A stretch of 64,000 bases of DNA from [Clostridium] asparagiforme DSM 15981 (GTDB lineage Bacteria; Bacillota; Clostridia; Lachnospirales; Lachnospiraceae). Positions 47,025 through 54,919 of this stretch are shown in pieces (the first letter of the stretch is position 1; each line of letters opens with the position of its first letter). The notes under the pieces were generated by a model, which ran no database searches, was not told the origin of the DNA, and worked only from the letters and a program-made list of their open reading frames with translations. Both the position numbers and the translations under genes were made by a program. The stretch lies in the NCBI GenBank assembly GCA_025149125.1, contig CP102272.1, positions 2,604,001 to 2,668,000 of the forward strand, given 5' to 3'.

Positions 47025-49145
47025 GTGAATCAAGAAATCATGCCGGCATACGCGGCCTATCAGAAAGCCATTGATCTGACATTGTATCATGCTTTTGCCG
47101 AACTGGTGGTACAGACTTCTCAGGACGACAAGGCAAGGATGCACTATCGCCAGATCGCAGCTGCCCAGATTTGGCAGCAAGATGTAGATGTTTCTGTCTA
47201 TTTTGAGCAGTACAGCCTGCGCTATCCCGGAGAGGTGCTGGAGCGGTTTGAGGAAAAGCTGGGCACAGATATCCGTATTGTCCGTGCATTGGCACTGGCA
47301 CTTGCCGTTACACGCACACTCCACGCAGACCAGATGTTTGTGGGCAGTCAGCGTAGTGGCTTTCTCCAGAAAATCCGGCGAATCGCTGATGGGGATGTGT
47401 ACCTGAGCGGTGCTCTGTATCATCTGGAGGAAGATACTGTGCGCCAGCGTGCCCTGTTGGATGCCCTGGCAAAGACGGAATACACCAAGACAGAAGAAGC
47501 CTTGTTTGTCCTTTCTCTGTTTGATGACCGGGAGGAAGGATATCAGGTGATGCACGCACAGCTGCTCCGGTTGTTTGGTCCGGAGCGGACGATGCCGCTG
47601 GCTTTTAACTGTGGTGTGCTGGAGTGGTTTATCCGCACATACGCTGAGCAGGTGAAGGCCTGCCGGTCAAGGGCAGATCTTGTATTGCGAACACTGGTAA
47701 AGCTTCCTTGTATGAATATGAAACAGGACAGCAGGGAGTTTGCAGTTTTGACCGCAGCTGGGTACGGAGCAGATGAAATCATTCTGACAAACTCACTCGC
47801 AATGTGGATGGATAGAATTTCTTATCGGCTATCCTCTAACAGCATTCCTGCCGAGAAACTTGCGGCGGCGTGCTGCAAGATGTTGCTCAACTGCCCGGAA
47901 GCATTGCCGGATTCGCTCTATGGATATGTTGGCTGGCTATTTACCCGCTACAAGGATTTCTCCATCAAATATGAGGGCAATCGGGATTTGTGGGCGGCTG
48001 TAAATTCAAGCCTTTCACCGTCTTCCCCCAAAACTATCCTTTGGATGAACCGAAACATCAAGCAGTCATTTAATTATCGGTTCGATGTGTTTGATCCGCA
48101 GTATGACTGCCTGGCAGTCGAGTTAAAGCGGGACACCTATTTGGAATTGTTCACGATGCAAATGCTTCGCTCGCTTGGATCGGCAACTACTGGACAGTGG
48201 CTTGCCCGGTATAAGCAACTGACCGGTGCCGACTACATGGAGTATTTCACTTGCTTTCGGCAGCACACCGAGGAGGCGTTTACCCTTCTGGTGGAAACGA
48301 AGAAAATCGACCTGTGGGCTTTTTTTGAGAAACACCGAGCGGAGGGTGAATACGCATACCCTTTGAAGCTTCTTCAGGACTATGCCCTGCGTATTTCCAG
48401 CTGGAAATGCTATCGGTTTGTCGAAAAGTTGCTGAACCAATACAGATTTACACAGCTGCAGGAGATTTTCGGAGATCGGTTCTATTTTCACCGCTTTTTC
48501 TGCGAGAATACTGGTGGTTACGGAAACGAGAATTTTCGCACCATAATTGCCCGGCCTTTCCTTGGCCTAGAGGAGCACCGAAAGCTCTACGAATGGGTGG
48601 ACTCTTCGTTTTTTCAAATGGAGCCGGAACACTATACGGCATTTGTCTGGAGCGCACTGAAGGACCCGACGATTCAGCGGCTCTACGACAGGCCCACCCT
48701 GGCCTCTGTACTGCGGCAGCTGATTGCCCAGGGCAACAGCGGAGGCTATGATGGCAACTGCCTGAAAAAGCGGTTCTATTCCAAAAAAGAACTTGAAGCC
48801 GACCGAAAAGCCGCTGCAGAGAAAAAAGAGCAGGAGCAGATGCTGCAAAAGCAGCAGGAATTTTTGAAAAGAAAGGAAAAGCTGGCACAGATCTATAACG
48901 GAAGTGCGATGTCTTTGGTTCAATTTGCAGACAAGTATTATTACAAAGAAGATAAACAGCAAGCCATGAATATGGTCTATGAAAAACTGTTGGAATGGCC
49001 TGCCGGCTGTGTGCAGGAACTGACGCCGATAGACACACAGAATTTCTTTGTGCTGTGCGGAATGCTGGCAAAGTACGAGACCAGGCCAAAACAAGAACTA
49101 TTGGATATGGTGAAAAACATGATCGAAGGAGGTGCAGCAGCATGA
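47025..49145 (+). CDS. unknown large helical protein, 706 residues
   Basis: Read from GTG 47025, 7 bases after AAAGGAGGG. The product is almost entirely helical with no signal peptide or membrane segment. Regularly spaced helical stretches (for example ADQMFVGSQRSGFLQKIRRI, LSGALYHLEEDTVRQRALLD) suggest an alpha-solenoid or HEAT/TPR-like scaffold. A Lys/Glu coiled coil lies at about 590-625 (KKELEADRKAAAEKKEQEQM). It overlaps the following 821-residue gene by 4 bases, which implies that the two are made in equal amounts and may bind each other. I do not recognise the family, and no enzymatic motif is visible. Confidence 0.6.
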   Translation: MNQEIMPAYAAYQKAIDLTLYHAFAELVVQTSQDDKARMHYRQIAAAQIWQQDVDVSVYFEQYSLRYPGEVLERFEEKLGTDIRIVRALALALAVTRTLHADQMFVGSQRSGFLQKIRRIADGDVYLSGALYHLEEDTVRQRALLDALAKTEYTKTEEALFVLSLFDDREEGYQVMHAQLLRLFGPERTMPLAFNCGVLEWFIRTYAEQVKACRSRADLVLRTLVKLPCMNMKQDSREFAVLTAAGYGADEIILTNSLAMWMDRISYRLSSNSIPAEKLAAACCKMLLNCPEALPDSLYGYVGWLFTRYKDFSIKYEGNRDLWAAVNSSLSPSSPKTILWMNRNIKQSFNYRFDVFDPQYDCLAVELKRDTYLELFTMQMLRSLGSATTGQWLARYKQLTGADYMEYFTCFRQHTEEAFTLLVETKKIDLWAFFEKHRAEGEYAYPLKLLQDYALRISSWKCYRFVEKLLNQYRFTQLQEIFGDRFYFHRFFCENTGGYGNENFRTIIARPFLGLEEHRKLYEWVDSSFFQMEPEHYTAFVWSALKDPTIQRLYDRPTLASVLRQLIAQGNSGGYDGNCLKKRFYSKKELEADRKAAAEKKEQEQMLQKQQEFLKRKEKLAQIYNGSAMSLVQFADKYYYKEDKQQAMNMVYEKLLEWPAGCVQELTPIDTQNFFVLCGMLAKYETRPKQELLDMVKNMIEGGAAA

Positions 49146-51607
49146 CCAATACGATGAAACATTTGTCTCTGCTGGGCCGCATGGAAACTGACGGCCTGAT
49201 GCTGAGCCTAACGGGCTTGTTTTCTGAGAACGAGTTGGACGGGGCGTGCGAAAAGGTCGAACGGCTGGAACTGCAGGCGCGGCTGAAGAAAAACAGGAGC
49301 TCCCAAATTCAGCGGAAACTGGTTGAATGCGGTGAGTTCGCAGATTTGTACCATGCTTTGTGTACCTGTGAGATCGAGGATGACAGGATCGAACCGATGC
49401 TCAAATCGGCAGATGACTGCCATGAGAGCCTGACACAGTATCCGATGGAACAGGTACTGGAGGCAGCGTCTTTGAATGTTCCAACGGCGCTGACTTTTGA
49501 GTATTTGAAATACTATTTGCCCTATGTCAAGTACGAAGAAGAGGAAAAAGCTATTCTGGATAATCTCTGGCTTTTTCCTGTTGCAGATTGGAAAGGGCTT
49601 TCTTCACTGACCGCACATCAGCGGGACATGATGCGCTTTCCATTTCTTGGCGCCTGCCTGTTTAACTGGCATAGCAACGAAAAAGAGACGCTGGTACTTC
49701 TGGAGCAGAATACACCGCTGCAGAAGATCCTCGGCCTGCTGTACCAGCAGGGCGTGACCGTGTTTCTTGATTCTGGCCGGCTGAAAGCACTTCAATGGCT
49801 GCGGGAAACCGATATCGGGAAGTTCCGCCAGCTGCTGGAGGCCTTTGAACATGATGCAGATGATTTGAGTATCTTTTTCCAACGCTGGTTTGAAAACCGT
49901 GCGGGACAGTATGACCTGAACTGGTTCATCAGACAGGAAGCACCGCTGAACAAAGAACAGCGTGAGGAAATCTTGTGCAACCAGGTCAGTTACCTGAATG
50001 CGCTGTATGCCGGTTGCCTCCATCTGGATTTTGACGCGATCCGCTCGTATCAGTTTCCAATCCTTGTCTATGCGGTGGAACACAGGAAAAAGCACTTTTT
50101 ACAGTTGGTGGATCAGAACAGTGAGATTTTCCTTTCTCTGAGCCGCTATGCGCTCCTGTTTGAAGATTGCTTTTGTGAGCACTGCAATCTCAATTCCCTG
50201 TCAGAAAAGAATTTGCAGGATTGCGATGCTGCAAAGCGCACAGACAGCTATTTTGACTGCCTGGAGGAAGGACAGCAATACACCTTTGAAGAGATGCGGC
50301 TGCTGTGGCAGCAGGACCAAATCTATGTCCGCCTGTATGCAAAGCTGACCCCGCTCCCGGTAGACCAGCGTATGCTCACGCTTCGCCAGCTCCTCAAGCG
50401 GGATCTGGTCAGCCGATACACGGAGGATGAGCAACTGACTCAGCTGGCTCAATGCCTGCTGGAGCAACCGTTCAGCGAATGGTATCGGAAGCGATTCGGA
50501 CATATTCGCGGGCTGACGAGGCGGACAGCTATGCAAATGCTGTTTCATTACACCCAGCTTTGCCCCTTTGTCCCAGATCTCCAGACGGAAACGGATGCGG
50601 TCTTTGCGGCCAGAAACCTGCCATTGCTTGCCGGGTGTGAAAATTGGCCGCAGGTTCGCGCCTCTGTCCTGACCACGGATATGGATTGGGCCCAGTTGAA
50701 AGAAAGCCTCTCCATTTCAGACGAGTTTGTGAAACAGAACCAAAATCGTATCACAGACTTCCTGCTTCGCGGAGGCAGTAGCCTGGTGACTCCGCTATAT
50801 AACTACCTGCAGGGAAATGATGCGGCTATCGAGGCACTCAGAAGAATCGTGCAGGCTGAACTCATGGGCCAGTTCTATGTGCTGAAATATTTCGCAGACG
50901 ATCTGCGCAGGGAAATTAACCACCCAATCAGTGAGCAGCAGGAGACCGCATGGCAAAAGAACCTTGCGTTGGAGCGAGGCAAGTTTATTGCCGAAGAAGC
51001 GGATGATTTCTACCACACCATTCAGATAGGCGAGCTGCCCTATGGCACCTGCTTGTCTTACCGAACGGGGAGCCAACGAGAGTGCCTGCTGGCGGCTTTT
51101 GATTCCAACAAGAAAATCATCCTGATCAGAAAAGGTGATGAGATCGTGGCCCGCGCCTGCATTCGCCTGACGAAAGGGGCGTTTCAAAAGCCGACAGAAC
51201 TGATGCTTTCTTTTGCTGATTTGGCCGGAGAGAACACAACCGAGAGCGGTCGTATTGTCAGTGAGAAGCTGGTGCTGTTTCTGGAGCGCATTTACACCAC
51301 CGGCATCAATGACGATGAGCAACGAGTGGTCATGGAGATGGCCGTCGCTCTGGCAACGCAGAAGGCTGCGGAGCTGGGGGCAGTCTCTGTTCTGGCAAGG
51401 AGGTATGTCAACTGTTATGCACGGGATCAGTATGTCAGCAGCCCGTTTTATGTGTATATCTCTAAATCTAAGAACGGGCAGCAGTATCTCGATTCCCTGG
51501 GCGGCGCAGCAACGACCTCTCGCAAAGAAAAATATGTGGAAGGTGCATTTTTGGTAGAACGGGCGGCCCTGCATACCGCAGGGGCGCTCCCTGAAAAGGA
51601 GGAATGA
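49142..51607 (+). CDS. unknown large protein with possible PcfJ-like C-terminal module, 821 residues
   Basis: Starts at ATG 49142 inside the stop of the 706-residue gene. The N-terminal 580 residues are helical and resemble its partner in texture. The C-terminal 200 residues differ: LPYGTCLSYRTGSQRECLLA, then FDSNKKIILIRKGDEIVARA and CIRLTKGAF. The order Cys, Gly-Ser-x-x-Arg/Glu, helix, then a strand ending in I-x-x-I/L-R and another strand is much like the PcfJ core seen in the PcfJ-like protein of the same operon (HHCVGNDGSGER, FIMFLRR, PYYTLEI). A conserved Cys at about residue 636 might be functional. Family unknown; the PcfJ link is inference. Confidence 0.55.
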   Translation: MTNTMKHLSLLGRMETDGLMLSLTGLFSENELDGACEKVERLELQARLKKNRSSQIQRKLVECGEFADLYHALCTCEIEDDRIEPMLKSADDCHESLTQYPMEQVLEAASLNVPTALTFEYLKYYLPYVKYEEEEKAILDNLWLFPVADWKGLSSLTAHQRDMMRFPFLGACLFNWHSNEKETLVLLEQNTPLQKILGLLYQQGVTVFLDSGRLKALQWLRETDIGKFRQLLEAFEHDADDLSIFFQRWFENRAGQYDLNWFIRQEAPLNKEQREEILCNQVSYLNALYAGCLHLDFDAIRSYQFPILVYAVEHRKKHFLQLVDQNSEIFLSLSRYALLFEDCFCEHCNLNSLSEKNLQDCDAAKRTDSYFDCLEEGQQYTFEEMRLLWQQDQIYVRLYAKLTPLPVDQRMLTLRQLLKRDLVSRYTEDEQLTQLAQCLLEQPFSEWYRKRFGHIRGLTRRTAMQMLFHYTQLCPFVPDLQTETDAVFAARNLPLLAGCENWPQVRASVLTTDMDWAQLKESLSISDEFVKQNQNRITDFLLRGGSSLVTPLYNYLQGNDAAIEALRRIVQAELMGQFYVLKYFADDLRREINHPISEQQETAWQKNLALERGKFIAEEADDFYHTIQIGELPYGTCLSYRTGSQRECLLAAFDSNKKIILIRKGDEIVARACIRLTKGAFQKPTELMLSFADLAGENTTESGRIVSEKLVLFLERIYTTGINDDEQRVVMEMAVALATQKAAELGAVSVLARRYVNCYARDQYVSSPFYVYISKSKNGQQYLDSLGGAATTSRKEKYVEGAFLVERAALHTAGALPEKEE

Positions 51608-51611
51608 ACAT

Positions 51612-52244
51612 ATGAATGACCGGACTATGATAAAAGTGCGGTGCGACAAGGAACTGCTTTATATTCGCACCATTTCATGGCAGAAAAAGTCTCCGCATCG
51701 GTTTGCCATCCTGCGCAGCGAACTGCAAAAGTTGGAGCAGGAGCCGAATAAAAGGGTACTGACGAGTGATTGCGGTTCCTTTGCCAGTCTGCGGCTGACA
51801 AAGGGGCCGGATGGTACACAGATTCTGGAAATCCGGTTCACATGGCTTCAGGAAGATGGCAACGACAAGGTGCATGGCTGGAAAGAGGATGTGCGGATTC
51901 CCTATGAGCCATTCCGCGCCTTTTCAGGGGCCGGAGAGGATATGGATGGTGCCGAGTGGCGCCAGCTCTCCATCCCGGAACTGGTAACACGCCGATATGA
52001 ATTCCGCTGCCGGAAAAATCTCCATGAGGTTACCGGGTGCCGGCTTCTGCGTCACAAATTGGGGAAGATCCTGGAACAGCATTTCCAGTGGCGCGGCACG
52101 GAAAAGATTGTCCTCTATGATGACAGCCAGCCGTACAGCTTCTTTTTTGAGGAGTATACGCCTTATGGCAGAGGAATCTGCGGCGCCGTCATCCTGCATG
52201 GAATAGAAGACATAGCAAAGGCTCGATACAGCGTACACACATAA
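51612..52244 (+). CDS. unknown element protein, 210 residues
   Basis: Starts after AAGGAGG at a spacing of about 9 and follows the 821-residue gene by 4 bases. The first half (MIKVRCDKELLYIRTISWQK, RVLTSDCGSFASLRLTKGPD, ILEIRFTWL) looks beta-rich, and the second half has a helical LHEVTGCRLLRHKLGKILEQ followed by IVLYDDSQPYSFFFEEY. It is not recognised. A strong terminator follows, so it is the last gene of the unit that began upstream and probably works with the two large proteins. Confidence 0.6.
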   Translation: MNDRTMIKVRCDKELLYIRTISWQKKSPHRFAILRSELQKLEQEPNKRVLTSDCGSFASLRLTKGPDGTQILEIRFTWLQEDGNDKVHGWKEDVRIPYEPFRAFSGAGEDMDGAEWRQLSIPELVTRRYEFRCRKNLHEVTGCRLLRHKLGKILEQHFQWRGTEKIVLYDDSQPYSFFFEEYTPYGRGICGAVILHGIEDIAKARYSVHT

Positions 52245-52273
52245 AATATATACTGATTTACATCGGATGGATG

Positions 52274-52323
52274 CGATACCGCCGGAGAAGAAAAAATTCT
52301 TCTCCCGGCGGTATCGTTGTTTT
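52274..52323 (+). terminator. strong terminator closing the unknown-protein operon
   Basis: CGATACCGCCGG (52274-52285) with CCGGCGGTATCG (52305-52316), extended by AGAAGAA with TTCTTCT and a one-base bulge, then TTGTTTT. The stem has 19 pairs. Confidence 0.88.
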
Positions 52324-52421
52324 ACCATGGTATAGGCTTTGTGTTTTTTTGTCCTCCTGTTGAGAAAGGCGTCATCCAGGCGTAAAGGATATGTATAAAG
52401 CAAAAAAGGAGGCAACTACCT

Positions 52422-53333
52422 ATGTTGATTGGTGTCGATCATGGCAACAAGCAAATCAAAACCGTCCACTGCAGCCCGTTTGTTTCCGGCCTGCAGCAGA
52501 GCATTACAAAACCCTTTGGCCAGAGCCTGCAATACCGGGGAAATTACTACACGCTTTCCAACGAGCGCATCCCGTTCCGGAAGGACAAGACGGAAGATGA
52601 TCGCTTCTTTGTACTTACGCTGATTGCTATCGCAGAGGAATTGGAGGCGCGTCAAATCGGTAAGCAGGAACTCTACAATATCCAGCTGCCGGTAGGATTG
52701 CCGCCGGCACATTTTGGCGCCCAGGCAAAAAAGTTTACCGATTATTTCAAGAGAGATGGAATCGTGGAATTCGTGTACCGGGATAAGCCTTACGCCATCC
52801 GCATTACCGATGTGGTTTGCTACCCTCAGGCGTACGCGGCGGCGGCAACCATGCTTCACACGCTCATGGATGACCCGAAAGCGGTGGTGCTGGATATCGG
52901 CGGTTTCACGGCGGATTATCTTCTTTTGAAAAACGGAAAAGCTGATCTTACCTCCTGCGATTCGCTGGAAAACGGCGTGATTCTGCTCTACAATAAGATC
53001 AGGTCCAGAGGAAACTCGGAACTGGATCTGCTGCTGGATGAAAGCGATGTGGATGCAATTCTTGCTGGCAGGAAGACCTCGTATCCGGCTGAAGCCGTGC
53101 GCTTGGTGGAGCGGCTGGCACAGGAATTTGTAAACGACCTGTTCAGTACGCTCCGGGAGCGGATGCTGGATCTTCGCTACAGTAAGGTGGTCTTTGTGGG
53201 CGGCGGCGCGATCCTGTTGCGCCGGCAGATTGAAGCTTCTGGTAAGGTGGGGACGCCGCTGTTCGTCACGAACATCAATGCCAATGCGGCCGGTTTTGAA
53301 TACCTCTATCGACTGGAAACGGCGGGTAGGTGA
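52422..53333 (+). CDS. ParM/StbA-like actin-type plasmid segregation ATPase
   Basis: Actin-like ATPase of type II partition systems that forms filaments to push replicated DNA molecules apart. The 303 residues have the actin-fold signatures: phosphate-1 loop LIGVDHGNKQIKT at the start, phosphate-2 AVVLDIGGFTADYLLLKNG in the middle, and the adenosine motif KVVFVGGGAILLRRQI near the end. AAAGGAGG precedes the ATG. The next gene overlaps its stop and codes for a ParR-like adaptor, the normal parM-parR pair. Partition genes on an integrated element suggest it spends time as a free, replicating circle. Confidence 0.88.
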   Translation: MLIGVDHGNKQIKTVHCSPFVSGLQQSITKPFGQSLQYRGNYYTLSNERIPFRKDKTEDDRFFVLTLIAIAEELEARQIGKQELYNIQLPVGLPPAHFGAQAKKFTDYFKRDGIVEFVYRDKPYAIRITDVVCYPQAYAAAATMLHTLMDDPKAVVLDIGGFTADYLLLKNGKADLTSCDSLENGVILLYNKIRSRGNSELDLLLDESDVDAILAGRKTSYPAEAVRLVERLAQEFVNDLFSTLRERMLDLRYSKVVFVGGGAILLRRQIEASGKVGTPLFVTNINANAAGFEYLYRLETAGR

Positions 53334-53767
53334 TGGGTATGGCGGCCAAAAAGGAACGGGGGCGATTTTCTCTGCGGTTCAATATTGGCGACCCCGTACA
53401 GCGGGCTGCCGTTGAACTGTTGGAACTTCAGCCTCCTCATAGCAAATCCCAGTATATTGCCAACGCAATCACATACTATAATGCGAATTTTGCAGATGAC
53501 CCACAGCCTTTGAAAGCGATGGCTCCGGTCATTGACAGAGCCGCCATCGAAGCCATTGTACGTGAGATCATGCGGCAAGAGACAGGACAAACCGAAAAGC
53601 CTGCTCCTGCCTCGGGCGTCTGTCGAATGGAAGAAGGGAAAGCGGCTTCGACATCAAATGTACAGGCGCAGAAGCCAGAGTATATACCGGAAGTGGGAGA
53701 AGCGCCGGAGATTGATGATGTGACCCGCAACCTGATAGCCAGTACAATGGCTGCATTCCGTAGATAA
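53333..53767 (+). CDS. ParR-like centromere-binding adaptor
   Basis: A 144-residue protein translated by overlap (TGATG) with the ParM gene. The N-terminal region RFSLRFNIGDPVQRAAVELL and SKSQYIANAITYYN is a ribbon-helix-helix DNA-binding domain like those of ParR proteins, and the rest is a flexible acidic tail ending in a helix (DDVTRNLIASTMAAFRR) suited to binding the filament end. No clear set of centromere iterons was seen in the 100 bases upstream of parM. The identification rests on the domain and on pairing with ParM. Confidence 0.75.
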   Translation: MGMAAKKERGRFSLRFNIGDPVQRAAVELLELQPPHSKSQYIANAITYYNANFADDPQPLKAMAPVIDRAAIEAIVREIMRQETGQTEKPAPASGVCRMEEGKAASTSNVQAQKPEYIPEVGEAPEIDDVTRNLIASTMAAFRR

Positions 53768-53770
53768 TAA

Positions 53771-53820
53771 AGAAAGAGGTATAGGGGAGACAGATAAAGC
53801 CTCATCCTATACCTCTTTCT
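53771..53820. terminator. bidirectional terminator between the ParR-like and XRE genes
   Basis: AGAAAGAGGTATAGG (53771-53785) pairs perfectly with CCTATACCTCTTTCT (53806-53820) around a 20-base loop. The right arm overlaps the end of the convergent XRE gene. Confidence 0.75.
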
Positions 53821-54142
53821 GTTCTTGAATGGCAGCAATATAACTGTCAATAATATCTTCCAGATGGCGGTACTGGCTGGGTGTCAATGAAGAAATCTTT
53901 TGATGAAGCAGGCGTGCATCGTCTTCTATGACCCGACCGCGCAGTAAATAGTCTGTGCTGATGTCCAATGCTTCACAGACATTCAGTATAGTTTCAGGCC
54001 GCATGGCTTTTGTTCCCAGTTCGGCAGTTGAAATAGTTTGCGGGGTTACATGTGCCATTTTAGCCAGAGTTTCTTGTGTTAATCTCAGTTGTTTGCGGCG
54101 ATCCAGCATTCGCTGGCCCATCTCTTTTAATAATTCACCCAT
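53807..54142 (-). CDS. XRE-family transcriptional regulator
   Basis: A 111-residue repressor-like protein. The N-terminal HTH_3 domain is clear: RRKQLRLTQETLAKMAHVTP with recognition helix QTISTAELGTKAMRPETILN, followed by VCEALDISTDYLLRG, the usual C-terminal turn of the domain. A helical tail (about 75-111) may serve dimerisation. GGAGGG precedes the ATG. It faces the SLOG gene across a 133-bp gap with CCATAG-type repeats and TATAGCTATA, likely its own operator, so it probably represses itself and the SLOG gene. Confidence 0.88.
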   Translation of the reverse strand: MGELLKEMGQRMLDRRKQLRLTQETLAKMAHVTPQTISTAELGTKAMRPETILNVCEALDISTDYLLRGRVIEDDARLLHQKISSLTPSQYRHLEDIIDSYIAAIQEQKEV

Positions 54143-54275
54143 TGGCAGCCCTCCATGCTATAGCTATATTTTATCCGCCATAACACAAAAAATTAAGCGT
54201 CCATAGTTGAACTTATTCAGCCATAGCAGGTATAATGAGCTATATTACTGTACTATTGAAAAAGGAGGAGATGAG
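54143..54275. promoter_or_regulatory. divergent control region of the XRE and SLOG genes
   Basis: It holds a promoter for the SLOG gene, TTGAAC (54207-54212) and TATAAT (54231-54236) with 18 bases between. The palindrome TATAGCTATA lies on the XRE side, and copies of CCATAG occur near 54201 and 54221. Their placement over the promoter suits repression by the XRE protein. Confidence 0.6.
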
Positions 54276-54815
54276 ATGGACAAGTTTTATTCGTGTGCTG
54301 TTGTTAGTCAACGGCCTACGCAGTTTAAATTCAAATATCAAGAATATATGACTTCGTGCAAGCGTCTGAAGAAGCGGTTGCATGATGTTTTTATGGAACT
54401 GTATCGGCGTGGAGTACGTCGGTACTATGTCGGTGGAGCACTTGGTGTCGATCTATGGGCCGGTGAGATCCTGTTGGAAATGCGATGGCAGAAAGAATGC
54501 CCGGAATTGAAAATTGTGCTTGTGTATCCCTTTCCAGGTCATGACGAACGATGGGACCCCAAAAGTCGTGAAAGGTTGCATCGCCTAAAGGAGAACTGCG
54601 ACCAATTTGTAATGGGTAGCAGGGGAGTGGGAGCGCAGGGGTATAAAGAGCGCACAGTTTACATGGTGCAATGCGCCGACTGCTTGGTGGCAGTGTATAA
54701 TAATGATCCGCAGGGAGCGGGTAGCATACGGGTAGCAATGCGGATTGCAAAGACCCGCAGACTGCCGCTTGTGCTGATTCATCCAAATACGGGGAAAATT
54801 AGTAGAATAGGTTAA
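54276..54815 (+). CDS. SLOG-superfamily (YpsA/DUF1273-like) protein
   Basis: A 179-residue cytoplasmic protein of the SLOG/Rossmann type that binds nucleotide-like ligands. The pattern is YPFPGHDERW in the middle, GVRRYYVGGALGVDLWAGEI (G-G-A-x-G-V-D) before it, and CADCLVAVYNNDPQGAGSIR with a Gly-rich loop near the end. YpsA-like and DprA/LOG proteins share these. Members are found in several prophage, conjugative and defence settings, but no effector domain is fused here. ATG 54276 follows AAGGAGGAG. It is divergent from an XRE gene that may control it. The ligand is unknown. Confidence 0.75.
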   Translation: MDKFYSCAVVSQRPTQFKFKYQEYMTSCKRLKKRLHDVFMELYRRGVRRYYVGGALGVDLWAGEILLEMRWQKECPELKIVLVYPFPGHDERWDPKSRERLHRLKENCDQFVMGSRGVGAQGYKERTVYMVQCADCLVAVYNNDPQGAGSIRVAMRIAKTRRLPLVLIHPNTGKISRIG

Positions 54816-54860
54816 TAAAAGTATATCGCAAATAGATATGACTATTACTATAAGAAGTAA

Positions 54861-54904
54861 AAAGGATGGCTGTGGTGGAACTAAGACCACCACAGCCATC
54901 CTTT
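54861..54904. terminator. bidirectional terminator between the SLOG and ABC genes
   Basis: AAAGGATGGCTGTGGTGG (54861-54878) pairs perfectly over 18 bases with its complement at 54887-54904, with T-rich flanks on both strands. Confidence 0.93.
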
Positions 54905-54919
54905 ATGGTGTGCTATCCA

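Noticed and set aside
52324..52421. search for parC iterons before the ParM gene
   Set aside because: No motif repeats more than twice in this stretch, so no centromere was annotated.
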